Assembly: GCA_963714145.1 (NCBI GenBank)
Contig: OY970235.1
Span: 4,216,001 to 4,280,000 of the forward strand
Length of the DNA: 64,000 bases
Source of the DNA: JBBWZH01 sp035544115
Lineage (GTDB): Bacteria > Actinomycetota > Actinomycetes > Mycobacteriales > CADCTP01
Direction of reading: 5' to 3'
Below are positions 33,965 through 42,009 of this stretch, one piece after another (the stretch's first letter is position 1; each line of letters opens with the position of its first letter). The position numbers and the translations under genes are program-made. The notes under the pieces were generated by a model. The model was not told the DNA's origin. It saw only the letters and a program-made list of their open reading frames with translations, and did no database searches.

Positions 33965-35197
33965 CGTCAGGCAGCGCACGTTCCCGGAGAACGCCCAGGC
34001 CGGCCGGGCTCCCGCCAGCCGCCGCAGCGGCACCCGGCTGAGCAGTTCGGCCAGCGCGACCTGGGCGGCCACCCGCGCCAGCCACTGCCCGAGGCAGGCG
34101 TGCGGCCCGGCGCCGAAGGCGATCCCGCTGCCGCCGGCCCCGCCGGTCCCGCCAGGGCCACCAGGGCTACCAGGGCCGGCAGCCCCGCCGGGGCCGGCCT
34201 CGTCCCGGTTCGCGGCGGCGATCAGCAGCATGACCCGGTCACCGCGGCCCAGCCGCTGGTCGGCCACCACGACCGGCCGGGTCACCTCCCGGAACATGTA
34301 CTGGGTCGGGCTGTCCAGCCGCGCCGCCTGGCCGACCGCCGCCGCCAGGTCCGGCCCGGTCGCCCCGGCGCCGGCCCCGGCGAGCCGGATCAGTGCCGCC
34401 CCGCACAGCGTGGCCAGCGGTTCCTGGCCGCCGAGCAGCAGGGTCAACAGCCGGCTGGCGAAGGCGGCGTCACCCCCGCCGGCCAGCTCGGCGAGCAGCC
34501 CGCCGGCGGCCGCCGTGGACCGGCCGGCCACCAGCTCGACCGCCTGCCCGGCGGCGGCGTCCGCCCCGGGCCCGTCCGCCAGGATCTCGTGCAGCGCCGC
34601 GCGCAGCTCGTCGCAAGCCGACATCGGCACCCCAAGCAGCCCCGACACGGCGGCGACCGGCACCCGGTCGAACAGCTCCTGCTGCAGGTCGCAGCCGGCG
34701 CCGACGTCCACCCGGTCGAGCACCCAGCGGACCCGCTCGCGGACCATCCCGACCATGCCGCCGGCGGCCCGGCGGGAGAACGCCGCCGCCAGCCGGCGCC
34801 GCTCCGCGGTGTGCCGGGGCGGGTCGAGGTCGAGCAGGGTCGGCGGGTCGCCGACGCCGTCGTGACCGACGCCCCGGGTGGAGGTGAAGACCGCGGGGGT
34901 GGTGAAGGCGGCGACCACCTCGGCGTGCCGGGCCAGCACGTACGCCTGCTGCCGGTCGCTGTACAGCAACCCGGGACGCCGCCGCAGTGCCGCGTAGGTG
35001 GGGAACGGGTCGGCGGCGGGAACGACCAGGTCGGCGGTCAACGCCAGCACACCCAGCAACCCGACACCGGGCAGGTCAGCGCTGGGCAGGTCAGCACTGG
35101 ACAACCCAGCACTGGACAACCCCGCACTGGGCAGCTCAGCGCCAGGCAACCCGGCGCCTGGCAACCCAGCGCTGGGCAGGTCAGCGTTGGGCGACAT
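33947..35197 (-). CDS. Atypical cytochrome P450
   Basis: 416 residues from ATG 35197, or 367 from GTG 35050. The haem loop FGAGPHACLGQWLARV with Cys ligand is intact. Two hallmarks are altered: the I-helix reads LLLGGQEPLATL instead of (A/G)Gx(D/E)T, so the proton-relay Thr is Pro, and the K-helix region VGQAARLDSPTQ lacks the Glu of ExxR. The first 50 residues are pentapeptide-like (ADLPSAGLPGAGLPGAELPS) and come from a 15-bp minisatellite. A Gly/Pro-rich loop precedes the haem loop. It lies in the leftward RiPP operon and overlaps the methyltransferase by 17 bp. It may catalyse peptide cross-linking or another non-hydroxylating reaction. Confidence 0.82.
   Translation of the reverse strand: MSPNADLPSAGLPGAGLPGAELPSAGLSSAGLSSADLPSADLPGVGLLGVLALTADLVVPAADPFPTYAALRRRPGLLYSDRQQAYVLARHAEVVAAFTTPAVFTSTRGVGHDGVGDPPTLLDLDPPRHTAERRRLAAAFSRRAAGGMVGMVRERVRWVLDRVDVGAGCDLQQELFDRVPVAAVSGLLGVPMSACDELRAALHEILADGPGADAAAGQAVELVAGRSTAAAGGLLAELAGGGDAAFASRLLTLLLGGQEPLATLCGAALIRLAGAGAGATGPDLAAAVGQAARLDSPTQYMFREVTRPVVVADQRLGRGDRVMLLIAAANRDEAGPGGAAGPGSPGGPGGTGGAGGSGIAFGAGPHACLGQWLARVAAQVALAELLSRVPLRRLAGARPAWAFSGNVRCLTSLVRP
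35071..35190. repeat. 15-bp minisatellite at the P450 5' end (8 units)
   Basis: Eight degenerate 15-bp units (for example GCAGGTCAGCGCTGG and ACAACCCAGCACTGG) from 35071 to 35190. Read on the minus strand they give pentapeptides of the type A-D/G-L-P/S-S. The array ends 5 bp before the P450 ATG. Confidence 0.88.
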
Positions 35198-35858
35198 CGC
35201 CGTCCCGCCGGAAGCCGAGCACCGAGCCCTCCCCCACCGCGATCAGCGCGAGGCCGGCGGCCGACAGCAGCGCGACCACCCGGGCCGCCCCGTCCACCCC
35301 GAGCACGTGCGGGTGCAGCTCGACGCTGACCGAGACGACCCGCTCGGACACCAGCGCGTGCTCGTGTTCCAGCAGCGCCAGCTCCATCCCCTCGATGTCC
35401 ATGACCAGGTTGAACGTGTCCCAGCCGCGGTCGCCGAGCAGCCCGGCGAGCGAGCCGCGGCGGGCCGGCCGGCCCGGCTCGCGGCGCACGCCGGGGTCCC
35501 ACCCCGCCGCCGCGGCGGCCGGCCCCGGCTGGTCGTCGTAACCGAGGGCGTACTCGGCCAGCTCGAACCGGGCCCGGTTCATGGCCCGGTTGACCTCGAG
35601 CACGCCGAGCGCGTCCGGGTGCATCTCCACCGCGAGGTGCGCCGCCGGATCCTTCAGCAACCGGTTCGCGACGCAGCTGACCACGCCGATGCCGGCGCCG
35701 AGCTCGACCAGCGGCAGCTCGGGACTGAGGATGTACGGCAGGATCTGCACCTCGTCCTGCTCGTACAGCCCGGAGGCGAGCTCCTGCCGGGTGCTCTTGG
35801 GCACCGTGCCCTTCGGCGCGTAGATCAGCCGGTCGTAGATGGTGTAGACGAGCGGCAC
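35181..35858 (-). CDS. FkbM-family SAM-dependent methyltransferase
   Basis: 225 residues from GTG 35858, with AGGAGA 6 nt upstream; GTG 35864 overlapping the upstream stop is also possible. The SAM site reads LPLVELGAGIGVVSC, followed by AVEMHPDALGVLEVNRAMN. The FkbM C-terminal signature VMDIEGMELALLEHEHALV is clear. The family performs O-methylation in natural product and glycan pathways. Within this operon it would methylate the modified peptide, possibly a carboxylate or hydroxyl. It ends inside the P450 start region. Confidence 0.88.
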   Translation of the reverse strand: MPLVYTIYDRLIYAPKGTVPKSTRQELASGLYEQDEVQILPYILSPELPLVELGAGIGVVSCVANRLLKDPAAHLAVEMHPDALGVLEVNRAMNRARFELAEYALGYDDQPGPAAAAAGWDPGVRREPGRPARRGSLAGLLGDRGWDTFNLVMDIEGMELALLEHEHALVSERVVSVSVELHPHVLGVDGAARVVALLSAAGLALIAVGEGSVLGFRRDGDVAQR

Positions 35859-35860
35859 GG

Positions 35861-36904
35861 TCACTCTCCTGGTGAGGGCGGGGCGGACGGGGCGGGGTCG
35901 GCCGGGCGGTCCAGCCACCGCCGGTGACCGCACAGGTAGCTGGCCAGCCGGCGCCGCAGCACCTCGGCGGCCCGCGGGTGGTCCGCCATCATCTGGACGC
36001 CGATGCCGGCGTCCAGCTCGATCTCGGACAGGTAGTACCGCTCGTCCTCGGCCAGGAAGTCCAGGCACAGGAAGGAGGTCGGGACCGCGGCCATGACCCG
36101 CTCGGCGTCCTCGACCAGCTCCGGCGGCGCGTCGACCCAGCGGTCGGTGCCGCCCAGCCTGGCGCCGATCAGGACGTGTCCGGGCACCGGCGCGTACCGC
36201 CGGGTGGCGAGCACCTCGCCGTCCATGCCGAACATCCGGTACGAGACCAGCCGCTGCGGGTCGAGCCGGCGCTGGACGACGACCGGCAGGTCCGCGGCGC
36301 TGGCCAGGCGCAGCGCGCAGATCAGCTCGACCTCGTCGCGCACCACGACGATGCCCTGCTGCGCGGCCCAGCTCGCCGGCTTCACCACCGCCGGGAACCC
36401 GATCTCCCGCAGCAGGCCGGCGTAGCCGCGTTCCTCCAGGTCCCGGCCGGTGGTGATGCGGGCGGTCGGCAGCACCGAGGCGTGCCGCAGCAGCGGTGCC
36501 AGCCGGGCCACGGTGAGCAGCTTGTCGTTCGCCCGCACGCTCCACTGTGGACTGATCGGGAGGTAGAAGCCGGCCTCGGCCAGCAGGTGGGCGACGGTCA
36601 GCGACGACCACACATCCCGGACCATGTGCGGGAAGGTCCAGAACTCGGTGACGAAGACCGCGTCGGCCGGCGTCACCGGCGCACCGTCCAGGAACACCTC
36701 GAGCCGGCCGCCGGGGGCGTACCGCATGTCGACCAGCTCCGGGCTGCACGTCTCGACCACGCAGCCGAGCTCGCCGCCGACCCGGCGGTAGCCGGACCAG
36801 AAGTTCGCCTCGTCCGCGCGGTTCTCCCGGATCGTGCCGCGGTCGGGGAACAACCAGACTATCCGCACCGGGGCAGCGCCCGCGGTCGCCTCAGAAGTTG
36901 TCAT
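35861..36904 (-). CDS. ATP-grasp ligase (RimK/MvdD-like)
   Basis: 347 residues from ATG 36904, overlapping the upstream radical SAM gene by 14 bp. The ATP-grasp core is visible: LREIGFPAVVKPASWAAQQGIVVV (P-loop-like Lys strand), PVVVQRRLD, VSYRMFGMDGEVLATRRYA and, near the C-terminus, FLCLDFLAEDERYYLSEIELDAG with the acidic metal ligands. Such ligases join a carboxylate to an amine through an acyl-phosphate. In RiPP clusters they form macrolactams/macrolactones or attach amino acids. Cytosolic. No separate leader-binding domain is obvious. Confidence 0.85.
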   Translation of the reverse strand: MTTSEATAGAAPVRIVWLFPDRGTIRENRADEANFWSGYRRVGGELGCVVETCSPELVDMRYAPGGRLEVFLDGAPVTPADAVFVTEFWTFPHMVRDVWSSLTVAHLLAEAGFYLPISPQWSVRANDKLLTVARLAPLLRHASVLPTARITTGRDLEERGYAGLLREIGFPAVVKPASWAAQQGIVVVRDEVELICALRLASAADLPVVVQRRLDPQRLVSYRMFGMDGEVLATRRYAPVPGHVLIGARLGGTDRWVDAPPELVEDAERVMAAVPTSFLCLDFLAEDERYYLSEIELDAGIGVQMMADHPRAAEVLRRRLASYLCGHRRWLDRPADPAPSAPPSPGE

Positions 36905-38138
36905 AGCGGCGGGCCGTCGCGGCGCCGACGGCGGCCTCGTCGTCCCGGACCCGGGAGCGCATCAGCATGATCTCCTTCTCCACGTCGTCGGCACCGCAGA
37001 CGTTCGGCGCGCCGTGCAGGTACAGCGACAGCGCCGCGGACTTGAAGTCGCAGAACAGCCCGGACTCGTGCACCGGGCAGCCGCGGCAGTCGAAGGCGTC
37101 GTAGTTGGACCCGGCGGTGGCCTGGCGGATCCGGGCCCAGATGTCGGCGAAGTCGTCGCGCCCGAGCACGCCGCCGGGGTAGAGCTTCTCGCCGGCGTAG
37201 AAGTTGTCCGGGTAGACCACTCCGTCGGCGGCCACGTAGACGTAGAAGTTGCCCTGGTAGTTCAGCCCGGTCGCGGTCATCAGCGTTTCCTCGAACCCGT
37301 AGTAGTTCGGGTTGCTGTACTCCCGCGCACCACCGAAGTTCTCGTCGTACAGCTGCGGCAGCAGCCGCTCGTAGCGCAGCTTCGCCGCCAGGAAGCGCCG
37401 GTAGCCGTCCAGGTCGTCGCGGCGCAGCCGGAGCATGGCCGCGTTCTCCCTGGCCCGGCCGACGGTCTGCACATCCAGCACGGTGACGATGACCCGGTGC
37501 CGTTCGGCCCAGGCGTACAGCTCGGGCAGCTCGGCCAGGTTCACCCGGTTCACCACGGTGCTGCCGATGACCGGGAAGCCGCTCTCCCGCAGCGCCAGGA
37601 TCCGGGCCGTGACCTGCTCGAAGGTCTGCCGGCCGCGGAGCAGGTGGTGCGCGGCGAGCCCGTCGACGCTGATCACGAACGTGGTCTGCGGCGGGATGCG
37701 GCGCAGCACCGAAGTGGACAGTCCGCTGCCGTTGGAGATCACGTTGTAGTCCAGCCCGGTCTCGGCCACGCCGGTGACCAGCTCCGGGAAGTCCGGGCGC
37801 AGCGTGACCTCGCCGCCGGTGAGGAAGGTGAACAGCACGCCGGCGTCGGCGAGCAGCTGCGCGTTCTGCAGCACCCGCCGGGTCGGCAGCTCGCCGTCCC
37901 GGGCGGTGCCGGCGGAGATGTAGCAGTGCTGGCAGGTCAGGTTGCAGGCCAGGGTCAGCTCGATGCCGGCGGTGATCGGCCCGCTGAGGCGGCCGAGGTC
38001 GGCCGGCACGGCCACCCGGTGCGCCGCCACCTCGCCGGTCGGCAGGCCCTGGACGTCCCGGTCGTAGACGTCGATCGTGCCGTCCGGCAGGGCGACGATC
38101 CAGCCGAAGTCCTCCCGTCGGGAGCGGGCCCGGAACAT
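36891..38138 (-). CDS. Radical SAM/SPASM peptide maturase C
   Basis: 415 residues from ATG 38138. CNLTCQHC near residue 65 binds the SAM [4Fe-4S] cluster, and FLTGGEVTLRPDF is the GGE SAM-contact motif. A preceding N-terminal extension (GWIVALPDGTIDVYDRDVQ) may be a peptide-binding domain. The SPASM-like C-terminus has CRGCPVHESGLFC and later a Cys in NVCGADD. It lies 6 bp after the YkgJ-like gene and shares its operon. Reaction type (C-C, C-S, epimerisation) cannot be read from sequence. Confidence 0.9.
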   Translation of the reverse strand: MFRARSRREDFGWIVALPDGTIDVYDRDVQGLPTGEVAAHRVAVPADLGRLSGPITAGIELTLACNLTCQHCYISAGTARDGELPTRRVLQNAQLLADAGVLFTFLTGGEVTLRPDFPELVTGVAETGLDYNVISNGSGLSTSVLRRIPPQTTFVISVDGLAAHHLLRGRQTFEQVTARILALRESGFPVIGSTVVNRVNLAELPELYAWAERHRVIVTVLDVQTVGRARENAAMLRLRRDDLDGYRRFLAAKLRYERLLPQLYDENFGGAREYSNPNYYGFEETLMTATGLNYQGNFYVYVAADGVVYPDNFYAGEKLYPGGVLGRDDFADIWARIRQATAGSNYDAFDCRGCPVHESGLFCDFKSAALSLYLHGAPNVCGADDVEKEIMLMRSRVRDDEAAVGAATARRYDNF

Positions 38139-38144
38139 CGGCCG

Positions 38145-38720
38145 CTACCTGACCGGCTCGGCGACGGCGGCGATCACCGTGTAGCAGTCCATGTGGGTCG
38201 GCCGGGAGACGCTGGCGGTGCGCTCCAGCGTGACCGCGAGCTGCCCGCGCAGCTCCGGGCCGATACGGTCCACAATGGACCGCAGCTCGTCGGTCAGCGC
38301 GCCGAACCGGTCGGCGCTGATCGCCCGCTGGACGAACTCGCAGTCCCGGTGCACCGCCCAGTGCGGCACGCCGTCGACCAGCTCCAGGCTGAGCGGGTAG
38401 AGGTGGCAGGTCAGCGGGCGGGCCGCGTGCACGGTGCAGCGCCCGTCCTGGCCGCGGTACGGGCAGGTCGGGCCGGCGGCGCCGAGCACCAGCCGACCGG
38501 CCGCGTCCCGGGGGAAGGTGTCCAGGTAGATCGGCCCGGCCTCGCCGTTCAGCTGGACCAGCCGCAGGCCGGCCGCGAGCAGCTCGTCCTCCTCGGCGGG
38601 CACCACCCACGGGTAGCCCTGGCAGTCCGGGAACGCGCACGAGCGGCAGCTCGCCGAGATGTCCGCGAAGACCAGCCCCGCGGCCTGCTTCAGCGCGCCG
38701 ATCGTGTTGATCTGACCCAT
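38145..38720 (-). CDS. YkgJ-type cysteine-cluster (Fe/Zn-binding) protein
   Basis: 191 residues from ATG 38720. The N-terminus has CRSCAFPDCQGYPWVVP, and the centre TCPYRGQDGRCTVHAARPLTCHLYP is the CxxCx(n)CxxxxxRPxxC signature of the UPF0153/YkgJ family. Members are thought to bind Zn or an Fe-S cluster and accompany radical SAM or oxygenase proteins. Here it lies between candidate precursor B and radical SAM C. It might be a cluster donor, an electron carrier or an oxidase for the peptide. Confidence 0.8.
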   Translation of the reverse strand: MGQINTIGALKQAAGLVFADISASCRSCAFPDCQGYPWVVPAEEDELLAAGLRLVQLNGEAGPIYLDTFPRDAAGRLVLGAAGPTCPYRGQDGRCTVHAARPLTCHLYPLSLELVDGVPHWAVHRDCEFVQRAISADRFGALTDELRSIVDRIGPELRGQLAVTLERTASVSRPTHMDCYTVIAAVAEPVR

Positions 38721-38832
38721 CAGGTGGTCCCGCCTCCGGTTCCGGGCGCGGGCGAGCCGCGCGTACGTCGTTGCCGCCGGTGCGGGCGCGGGCCGGGTCC
38801 CCCGCCGCACCCGCACCCGCACCGGCCCGGCG

Positions 38833-38946
38833 TCAGCCGGTGGGCTGCGCGATCGCCTGCTTCGGGACGTCGGTCTTGCCGTCCTTGGTCTTGACGGTGA
38901 TCGCCTCGATCTTGTTCTCGTCCTGGACCGTCTTGCACTTGCTCAT
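38833..38946 (-). CDS. Candidate RiPP precursor peptide B (37 aa)
   Basis: A 37-residue peptide from ATG 38946, preceded by the near-perfect Shine-Dalgarno AAGGAGGTGA. That Shine-Dalgarno includes the stop codon of radical SAM B (38951-38953), so translation is coupled. It starts MSKCKTVQDENKIEAI and continues TVKTKDGKTDVPKQAI, ending in QPTG. It is highly charged, with one Cys (residue 4) and no aromatic residue. The very strong ribosome site and position between two radical SAM genes point to a substrate peptide rather than an enzyme. It lies in a region where no longer frame explains the sequence. Confidence 0.68.
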   Translation of the reverse strand: MSKCKTVQDENKIEAITVKTKDGKTDVPKQAIAQPTG

Positions 38947-38950
38947 GCCC

Positions 38951-39910
38951 TCACCTCCTTCCGGTCGACAGGGCCGGCGGCTGGAGCACGCCGGGCGGGC
39001 GGTAGTCCAGCCCGACGCAGGGCTGCGGGCTGTCGAGGACCAGCACGTACGAGCCGCGGGCGACCATCTCGTACCGGCAGGTGCAGCCGGTCAGCGTGGC
39101 CCGGCCGACCTGCGCCATCAGCGCCAGGTCCGCGTCCCACCGGCCGGTGAGCTGACCGCAGAGGTTGCGCGGCCGGAACTGGGCGACCTCGCTGCAGACG
39201 TAGCAGCGTCCCTCCGCGGTGACGTACAGGGAGCGGCCGTCGACCCAGCAGGAGCTGTCCACGCCGAGGGCCGTGCCGGCGCCCGGCCAGCCGGCGCTGG
39301 CCTCGACGAACCACTCCCGCAGCCGGCCCCGGTCGGCGGCGGTCAGGCCGAGCGACGGCCAGTGCTCCCGGGCCCGGCCGCCCCGGACCACCTCCGAGAA
39401 GGTCAGCCGGGACACCTCGTGGGCGGCGGCCAGGTCGGCGACGCCGGCCAGCGCGGGCAGGTTGCGGCGGGTCACCGTGCAGGCCAGCGACACCCGCACG
39501 CCCGCCTCGGTGAGCCGGCGCAGCGCCGTGGACGCCACCGCGAAGCTGCCGTCGCCGCGGATCTCATCGTGCCGGGCGGGGTCGCCGCCGTCGAAGCTGA
39601 GCACGACCTCCGGGCCGGTGCTGGCCAGCGCCGCCAGCATCCGGTCGTCCAGCCCGCTGCCGGAGGTGAACAGCGACACGGCCAGCCCGCCCTCGACCGC
39701 CGCCCGGAGCAGGACGGCGAAGTCGGGCCGGCCCAGCGGCTCGCCGCCGGAGAAGCAGACGCCGTCGTAGCCGGCGGCGGCCAGCACCGCCAGCAGGTGC
39801 AGCATCTGGTCGGTCGCCAGCTCGCGCCGGCGCGGCAGCCCGGACGCGGGCAGGCAGGTCGTACAGCGCCAGGGGCACGCGTTGGTGACCTCGACGCCGG
39901 CGGTCGCCAC
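38951..39910 (-). CDS. Radical SAM peptide maturase B
   Basis: 319 residues from GTG 39910. CPWRCTTC at residues 12-19 is the radical SAM CxxxCxxC motif, then GVCFSGGEPLGRPDF and LVLSFDGGDPARHDE-type strands complete the partial TIM barrel. The C-terminal third has extra cysteines (GRCYVCSEV, NLCGQL, GCTCRYEM, PCVGL) consistent with a SPASM or twitch auxiliary cluster. It starts 5 bp after radical SAM A and its stop lies in the ribosome site of candidate precursor B, making this peptide its most likely substrate. Confidence 0.9.
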   Translation of the reverse strand: MATAGVEVTNACPWRCTTCLPASGLPRRRELATDQMLHLLAVLAAAGYDGVCFSGGEPLGRPDFAVLLRAAVEGGLAVSLFTSGSGLDDRMLAALASTGPEVVLSFDGGDPARHDEIRGDGSFAVASTALRRLTEAGVRVSLACTVTRRNLPALAGVADLAAAHEVSRLTFSEVVRGGRAREHWPSLGLTAADRGRLREWFVEASAGWPGAGTALGVDSSCWVDGRSLYVTAEGRCYVCSEVAQFRPRNLCGQLTGRWDADLALMAQVGRATLTGCTCRYEMVARGSYVLVLDSPQPCVGLDYRPPGVLQPPALSTGRR

Positions 39911-39915
39911 CGGGG

Positions 39916-41418
39916 TCAGACCAGGACGTCGATCGCGCCGGCCTGCTCCAGGCGGGAGACGAACAGCCGCAGCTCCGGCTCCTCCACCCACGGCTCGTAG
40001 GCGGCGACGAACGCGTGCTCGTCGATGACGCCACCGGTCTCCATGATCGTCTCGAGCATCCGCTGCTCGTTGGCGGTGATCCGGACGGTCTGGTAGCGGG
40101 TCTTGAAGAAGATGTCGCCCCACTCGGCATACAGGTCGGTCACCGCGAGGTAGCGGTTCGGGGTGAACCGGCGGTAGCCGGCCGGCACATCGGCGACCAG
40201 CCGCTGGGTGAACCCGTCCGCCGCGGACAGCTTCAGCTTCACCTCCGGGCTGAGCCCGCGCACCACCCGGTCGATGCACAGTTCCCCGCTGGAGCAGCCC
40301 TCGTCGACCTTGCAGCCGCCGCCGCAGTCGTGCAGCACCGGGCAGGACGCGCAGGGCTCCTCCACCCAGCTGAGATTCCGGAAGACCTGGTCGAACAGCG
40401 GGTCGGTCCAGATCTCCCGCAGCGACCGGTCCAGCACGTTGCCCAGCCGCATCTTCGACTGGTTGCACATCCGCATGTCACCGGTGTTGGTGATGGCGCA
40501 GAAGTACGTCCCGACACCGCAGTTCTGGAACATGTGCCGGACGATCAGCCGCTCGTCGAAGCAGTACGGCAGGGCGGTGCCGATGCCGACGCTGCCGCGG
40601 AACGGGAAGTCGTCGTGGGCGCCGACGATCTGGCCGACCGCGACCTTCAGCTCCGCGATCGACGGCTGCATGTGCATCCCCGCGTCGTGCGAGTTCGCCT
40701 CACCGATGCCACCCGGCTCGTAGATGTCGTAGTAGATCGACTCGGCGCCGATGTCGTTCGCCAGCTCGGCGATCTTGTACATCTGGTCGTGGTTGCGGCC
40801 CATCACCACCGGCACGATGCGGACGTCGTGGCCGTCCTCGACGTACTGGCGGGCCGCCGCGACCGAGCGCTTGAACGAGCCGGGCTTGCGGGTGATGCTG
40901 TCGTGGGTCTCCGGGTCGGCGCCGTGCAGGGAGACGCCGAAGCAGGACAGCCGGTTGGTGAACTGCTTCAGGTGGATCTGCCCGTTGGTCACGATCGTCA
41001 CCGAGCTGCCGTGGTCGGACAGGTATTCGACCATGTCGGAGAGCTCGGCGGCGGAATAGCCGTAGGTCGGCTCACCGCCGATGAGATATGTGTGCGGAAT
41101 TCGCTGCTCGGCCACCCGCCGGACTATGTTCCAGACCAGTTCCTTGTCCCGGTGCGAGACCTTCGTGCGGGTGGGGTTGTAACACATGATGCAGTCTTCC
41201 ATGCAGGCATAAGTGATCTCGATATGGGCCAGCGTGGGAATGCAGAAAAGCGGCTTGATCGTGACGTCCCGGGTGGGCCCGGTCCGGGTGATGACATAGG
41301 GATCGACCATCCCGTAGTCCGGGGAGGTGCCGCAGCCCTTGCCGGCTGTGCCGCCCGCCTTCGTAGTGCTGAGCAGGGGCAGCATGGTGCGGTGCTGGAC
41401 GTCCGTCACGTATCTCAT
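39916..41418 (-). CDS. Radical SAM/SPASM peptide maturase A with C-terminal winged-helix-like domain
   Basis: 500 residues from ATG 41418, which overlaps the upstream stop (ATGA). CMEDCIMC lies near residue 70 and YLIGGEPTYG is the SAM contact. SPASM cysteines are plentiful (CGVGTYFC, CASCPVLHDCGGGC, then GCSSGELC). The last 90 residues (DIFFKTRYQTVRITANEQRM, then SRLEQAGAIDVLV) look like a winged-helix unit comparable to a PqqD-type RiPP recognition element. It could therefore bind a leader peptide. First radical SAM of the leftward operon. Confidence 0.9.
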   Translation of the reverse strand: MRYVTDVQHRTMLPLLSTTKAGGTAGKGCGTSPDYGMVDPYVITRTGPTRDVTIKPLFCIPTLAHIEITYACMEDCIMCYNPTRTKVSHRDKELVWNIVRRVAEQRIPHTYLIGGEPTYGYSAAELSDMVEYLSDHGSSVTIVTNGQIHLKQFTNRLSCFGVSLHGADPETHDSITRKPGSFKRSVAAARQYVEDGHDVRIVPVVMGRNHDQMYKIAELANDIGAESIYYDIYEPGGIGEANSHDAGMHMQPSIAELKVAVGQIVGAHDDFPFRGSVGIGTALPYCFDERLIVRHMFQNCGVGTYFCAITNTGDMRMCNQSKMRLGNVLDRSLREIWTDPLFDQVFRNLSWVEEPCASCPVLHDCGGGCKVDEGCSSGELCIDRVVRGLSPEVKLKLSAADGFTQRLVADVPAGYRRFTPNRYLAVTDLYAEWGDIFFKTRYQTVRITANEQRMLETIMETGGVIDEHAFVAAYEPWVEEPELRLFVSRLEQAGAIDVLV

Positions 41419-41804
41419 CTCCCATGGTTGCGTGGGCCGGTACGACCGGGCCCGGACCGCCCCGCCGACCGCGGCCGGGGCGGCTGTTTCGGCACCGGAC
41501 CCGGCACGGCCCGGCCGAAGAGCGCGAGCACCGCCGCCCGGTCGTCCGCGGGCGACACCTTGTTCCGCCACAGCTGGCCGCAGTCGACGCAGCGCTGCAC
41601 GACGACCATTTCGTCACCTTCACTCAGCGCCGCGATGGGCTCCATCAGGGCGTGACAGGTGGCCGCGCGATCCCCCGGGTAGACATCCACGTGCCGGGAC
41701 CACAAACACCGCGGGCAATGGTTCGTATAGCCGGTGCCCCGAACCTCCGCCGCGCAATGCAGGCAGGTGAAGTCCTCGCGAACCCTGGTGAAGCGCGCGC
41801 CCAC
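41415..41804 (-). CDS. RNHCP-domain protein
   Basis: 129 residues from GTG 41804, with GGAGAG 8 nt upstream; TTG 41843 is a weaker alternative. The domain signature is complete: FTCLHC, then TNHCPRCLWSRHVDVYPGDR and a second pair QRCVDCGQLWRN, so it probably binds two zinc ions. RNHCP proteins are small and uncharacterised, some near tRNA or RNA processing genes. Here it leads the leftward RiPP operon. The C-terminal 35 residues are Pro/Arg/Gly-rich and probably disordered. Confidence 0.82.
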   Translation of the reverse strand: MGARFTRVREDFTCLHCAAEVRGTGYTNHCPRCLWSRHVDVYPGDRAATCHALMEPIAALSEGDEMVVVQRCVDCGQLWRNKVSPADDRAAVLALFGRAVPGPVPKQPPRPRSAGRSGPGRTGPRNHGR

Positions 41805-42009
41805 AACCGATCCTCTCCCAGCGATCCTCTCCCCGCCCACCAATGCCCGGGGCCAAATCTACGGTGGCAACCTCGGCAGACCTGGATGTTGACCGTCATG
41901 AGTACCATTTCCCAATCGTCCCTTTTGCGGGTCCGGCCGGTGTGCTATCAATTGCTTGCCCACGCCCACGGCTTAGTTATGCAAGGTCTCCGTCCGGTTA
42001 TGCGAAGTG
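41805..42009. promoter_or_regulatory. Divergent promoter region of the RiPP-like cluster
   Basis: This 205-bp gap separates the leftward RNHCP/radical SAM operon from the rightward transporter operon and is less GC-rich than its flanks. It contains GTTATGC twice (41976-41982 and 41997-42003, 21 bp apart) just before the transporter start. The same heptamer occurs at 31538-31544 upstream of precursor A. No reliable -35/-10 pair was assigned. Confidence 0.5.
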
